In this document: piece by piece, positions 63,401 through 64,000 of the stretch
Position numbering within the stretch: position 1 is the first letter of the stretch
Layout of the letters: each line of letters begins with the position of its first letter
Assembly (NCBI GenBank): GCA_036008465.1
Contig: DASYNP010000140.1
Coordinates: 1-64,000, forward strand
DNA length: 64,000 nucleotides
Direction: 5' to 3'
Source: DASPSM01 sp036008465
GTDB taxonomy: Bacteria > Planctomycetota > Planctomycetia > Planctomycetales > Planctomycetaceae
Made by a program: the position numbers and the translations under genes
Notes under the pieces: generated by a model
Databases searched by the model: none
Seen by the model: the letters and a program-made list of their open reading frames with translations, nothing else
What the model was told of the DNA's origin: nothing

Positions 63401-64000
63401 CTGCATGTCCTTACGGCAACATACAGCGGTGGTGCGACTTTCGCGGGCAGCAGCAGCGTTTTGAGTGCCTCGTCGATCATTCAGACCGTCGCCGGAGACG
63501 GAGCCGCGGGCTATAGCGGCGACGGGGCTGCAGCCACTTTGGCCGAACTCGATAACCCTTATGGCGTGGCTGTGGATTCGGCCGGCAATCTCTACATCGC
63601 CGACGCGCTAAACAATGTCGTCCGAAAGGTCGATGCCCACACCCATGTGATCACGACTGTTGCCGGAACGGGAGTTGCGGGCTTCAACGGCAACGGTATC
63701 GCTGCCACATCGGCGGAATTGAATACTCCGATCGCTGTGGCCGTCGACAGCGCTGGGGATCTCTTCATCGCGGATGATATCAACGACCAGGTTCGGGAAG
63801 TCAGCGCGGCCACGGGGCTGATCAGCACCGTCGCGGGCGATGGCGGCGTTGGGTACAACGGCGACAACATCGCCGCGACTTCAGCCCAATTAGGCTATCC
63901 CGCCAGCATTGCGCTGGATTCGGCCGGAAATCTCTACATCGCCGACTTCCAAAATCATCGCATTCGCGAGGTGAGTGCCACCACGGGATTGATCAGCACG
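60431..64000 (+). CDS. giant secreted Ig-like/NHL-repeat surface protein, 5' part (truncated by window edge)
   Basis: The frame from ATG 60431 (AGGGAAC about 8 bases upstream) is open for 1190 codons to the end of the window with no stop. The start MRFRKSRSKRAPRRP... is basic and followed by ERLEDRALLTA at about 22-31, the signature of planctomycete exported surface proteins. A Trp/Asn-rich propeller-like region covers about 40-620. Bacterial Ig-like domains follow, with GTVTFYDGATSLGT-like strands and a He_PIG-type GLPPGLSINTSTGAITG. The last stretch consists of NHL-type repeats (NPYGVAVDSAGNLYIAD, VAVDSAGDLFIADD). Surface adhesion or matrix function is inferred. Confidence 0.85.
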   Translation, partial: MRFRKSRSKRAPRRPRYQTTIERLEDRALLTASWNNYGGNAQHTEVAQVAAQPLNQLLWSTSLDLAPWGAVHYGDPVFTPGNTVIIPVKITWSGQHQNSQNFYIEGLNDTTGAVEWTSALTGSVTAASNAGPIVITTGTTTGLTTGNSVTVGGVNGNTAANGTFTITVLNSTQFQLNGTTGNAAYTSGGAWAYNPNGASYIAPTYNWLQPVQPVYDPNTDRVYFPGPGGTLDYIAHPDNPGSSTPTVVQEAFYGLANYTANESAYNSSIYINTGLMVDGSGNVYFGFTETGTNPSGINDGGFVRITPTGTATYTYAYAAVGQTNDGNWNPALGQTPTLSNDGSTVYFGASDSGYALNFSNESNSYLVALNSTTMAELDSVRLIDPATGAGAVLIDESTASPMVAPDNTVYMGVFSSNYNGSRGFLLHYSANLGTEYTPGAFGWDDTPSIIPTSMVPSYTGSSSYLILTKYNNYANAEVGEPYGGNGVNQIAILDPYNTQLDPNYDANPNLQVMKQVMTMQSPSPDIPNAEAGDPDAVREWCTNGTVVDPATDSVYINNEDGYTYQWNLGTGLVTNAVQVTSGIGVPYTPTAIAPNGVIFSDNGGTLFALGGYSNYTMSTVSSADPAVVGNTVTLTTSLASTNSGPTPTGTVTYTYYEGANNPLNYNTTPVTIGTANVVNGVASIQVSGLVASHYHIYASYSGDSNYSTGQTILTLPVLGQVTTTITSSSVNPANPGASVTFTVTVTPNGNVANGATSGATDFVPIGTVSFYDHGIRIGTASLNNLEQVTNPSTTNTASFTFSGVALFGGTNTITAVYNGDQNFTTGTSPVFNEYVPAVLAPGTQNSAVGDLVSLQMQAVGLPPGDSWTFSATGLPPGLSINTSTGAITGTITGSANTYAVTVTAADGTKASGGDNFTWNVSTVTVTTTTLVASSANPTYGQNETLTATVSSHAGSPNVGTVTFYDGATSLGTVPISNGTAQFSTTTLTAGLHVLTATYSGGATFAGSSSVLSASSIIQTVAGDGAAGYSGDGAAATLAELDNPYGVAVDSAGNLYIADALNNVVRKVDAHTHVITTVAGTGVAGFNGNGIAATSAELNTPIAVAVDSAGDLFIADDINDQVREVSAATGLISTVAGDGGVGYNGDNIAATSAQLGYPASIALDSAGNLYIADFQNHRIREVSATTGLIST

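Overview
The window looks like chromosomal DNA of a planctomycete, most likely the Pirellulales/Gemmatales side of the phylum. The base composition is GC-rich. Several families are characteristic of the group: a PVC-type c-cytochrome fused to a dehydrogenase-like propeller and HEAT repeats (49778-52840), a DUF1559 protein, a TIGR03067-type protein, a planctomycete-type ECF sigma factor beside a large Ser/Thr kinase, a protein with the N-terminal LEDRALLT surface-protein signature (from 60431), and Ftr of the tetrahydromethanopterin C1 pathway. I found no tRNA, rRNA, CRISPR array, phage genes or transposase. All identifications come from reading the sequence and recalling families; no database search was run.

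Layout. 1-1400: a 141-bp repeat, a small membrane protein, and a 402-bp insertion (920-1321) with 17-bp terminal inverted repeats and a 10-bp target duplication that carries an 84-aa membrane-protein ORF. 1416-9311 (+): a catalytically degenerate SbcD/YhaO-like protein translationally coupled to a YhaN-like SMC ATPase, then glmS, ispH and a DUF2007 gene ending in a hairpin terminator. 9330-20677: a secreted alpha/beta hydrolase with a small partner, fabH, a large secreted regulatory-domain protein with a thioredoxin tail, a TIM-barrel isomerase/epimerase, a polytopic membrane protein, an ECF sigma factor and a secreted coiled-coil protein. 20741-24412 (-): a transmembrane Ser/Thr kinase with a long C-terminal HEAT-like repeat region. 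24737-28234 (+): an orphan heavy-metal-type RND pump. 28341-36125 (-): an FHA-GAF-cyclase gene beside a transmembrane Cache-type kinase, an SGNH hydrolase, a methyltransferase and membrane proteins. 36357-41191: a RibD/DHFR-like protein and a phosphonate-degradation locus (FAD amine oxidase facing a transporter-phnZ-phnX operon). 41335-45787 (-): a compact ECF sigma-factor operon with overlapping genes. 46302-64000: an inverse-autotransporter-like beta-helix protein, the PVC cytochrome, a TIGR03067 protein, ftr plus 5-formyl-THF cyclo-ligase, a PQQ-like propeller, a WD40 protein, a toroid protein with a TonB-like anchor, and the 5' part of a giant Ig/NHL surface protein that runs off the edge.

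How the genes work together. The clearest metabolic unit is the phosphonate locus. An OPA-type transporter would bring in an aminophosphonate, a PhnZ-type diiron oxygenase and a PhnX-type hydrolase offer two separate C-P cleavage routes, and an FAD oxidase could supply phosphonoacetaldehyde in place of the missing transaminase PhnW. Signalling is prominent: two transmembrane kinases, one beside a phosphopeptide-binding FHA-cyclase, and two ECF sigma factors. Housekeeping genes (glmS, ispH, fabH, 5-formyl-THF cyclo-ligase) are scattered singly among them. Three kinds of non-coding repeat (141-bp repeat, 131-bp palindrome, TIR/TSD insertion) interrupt the gene spacing.
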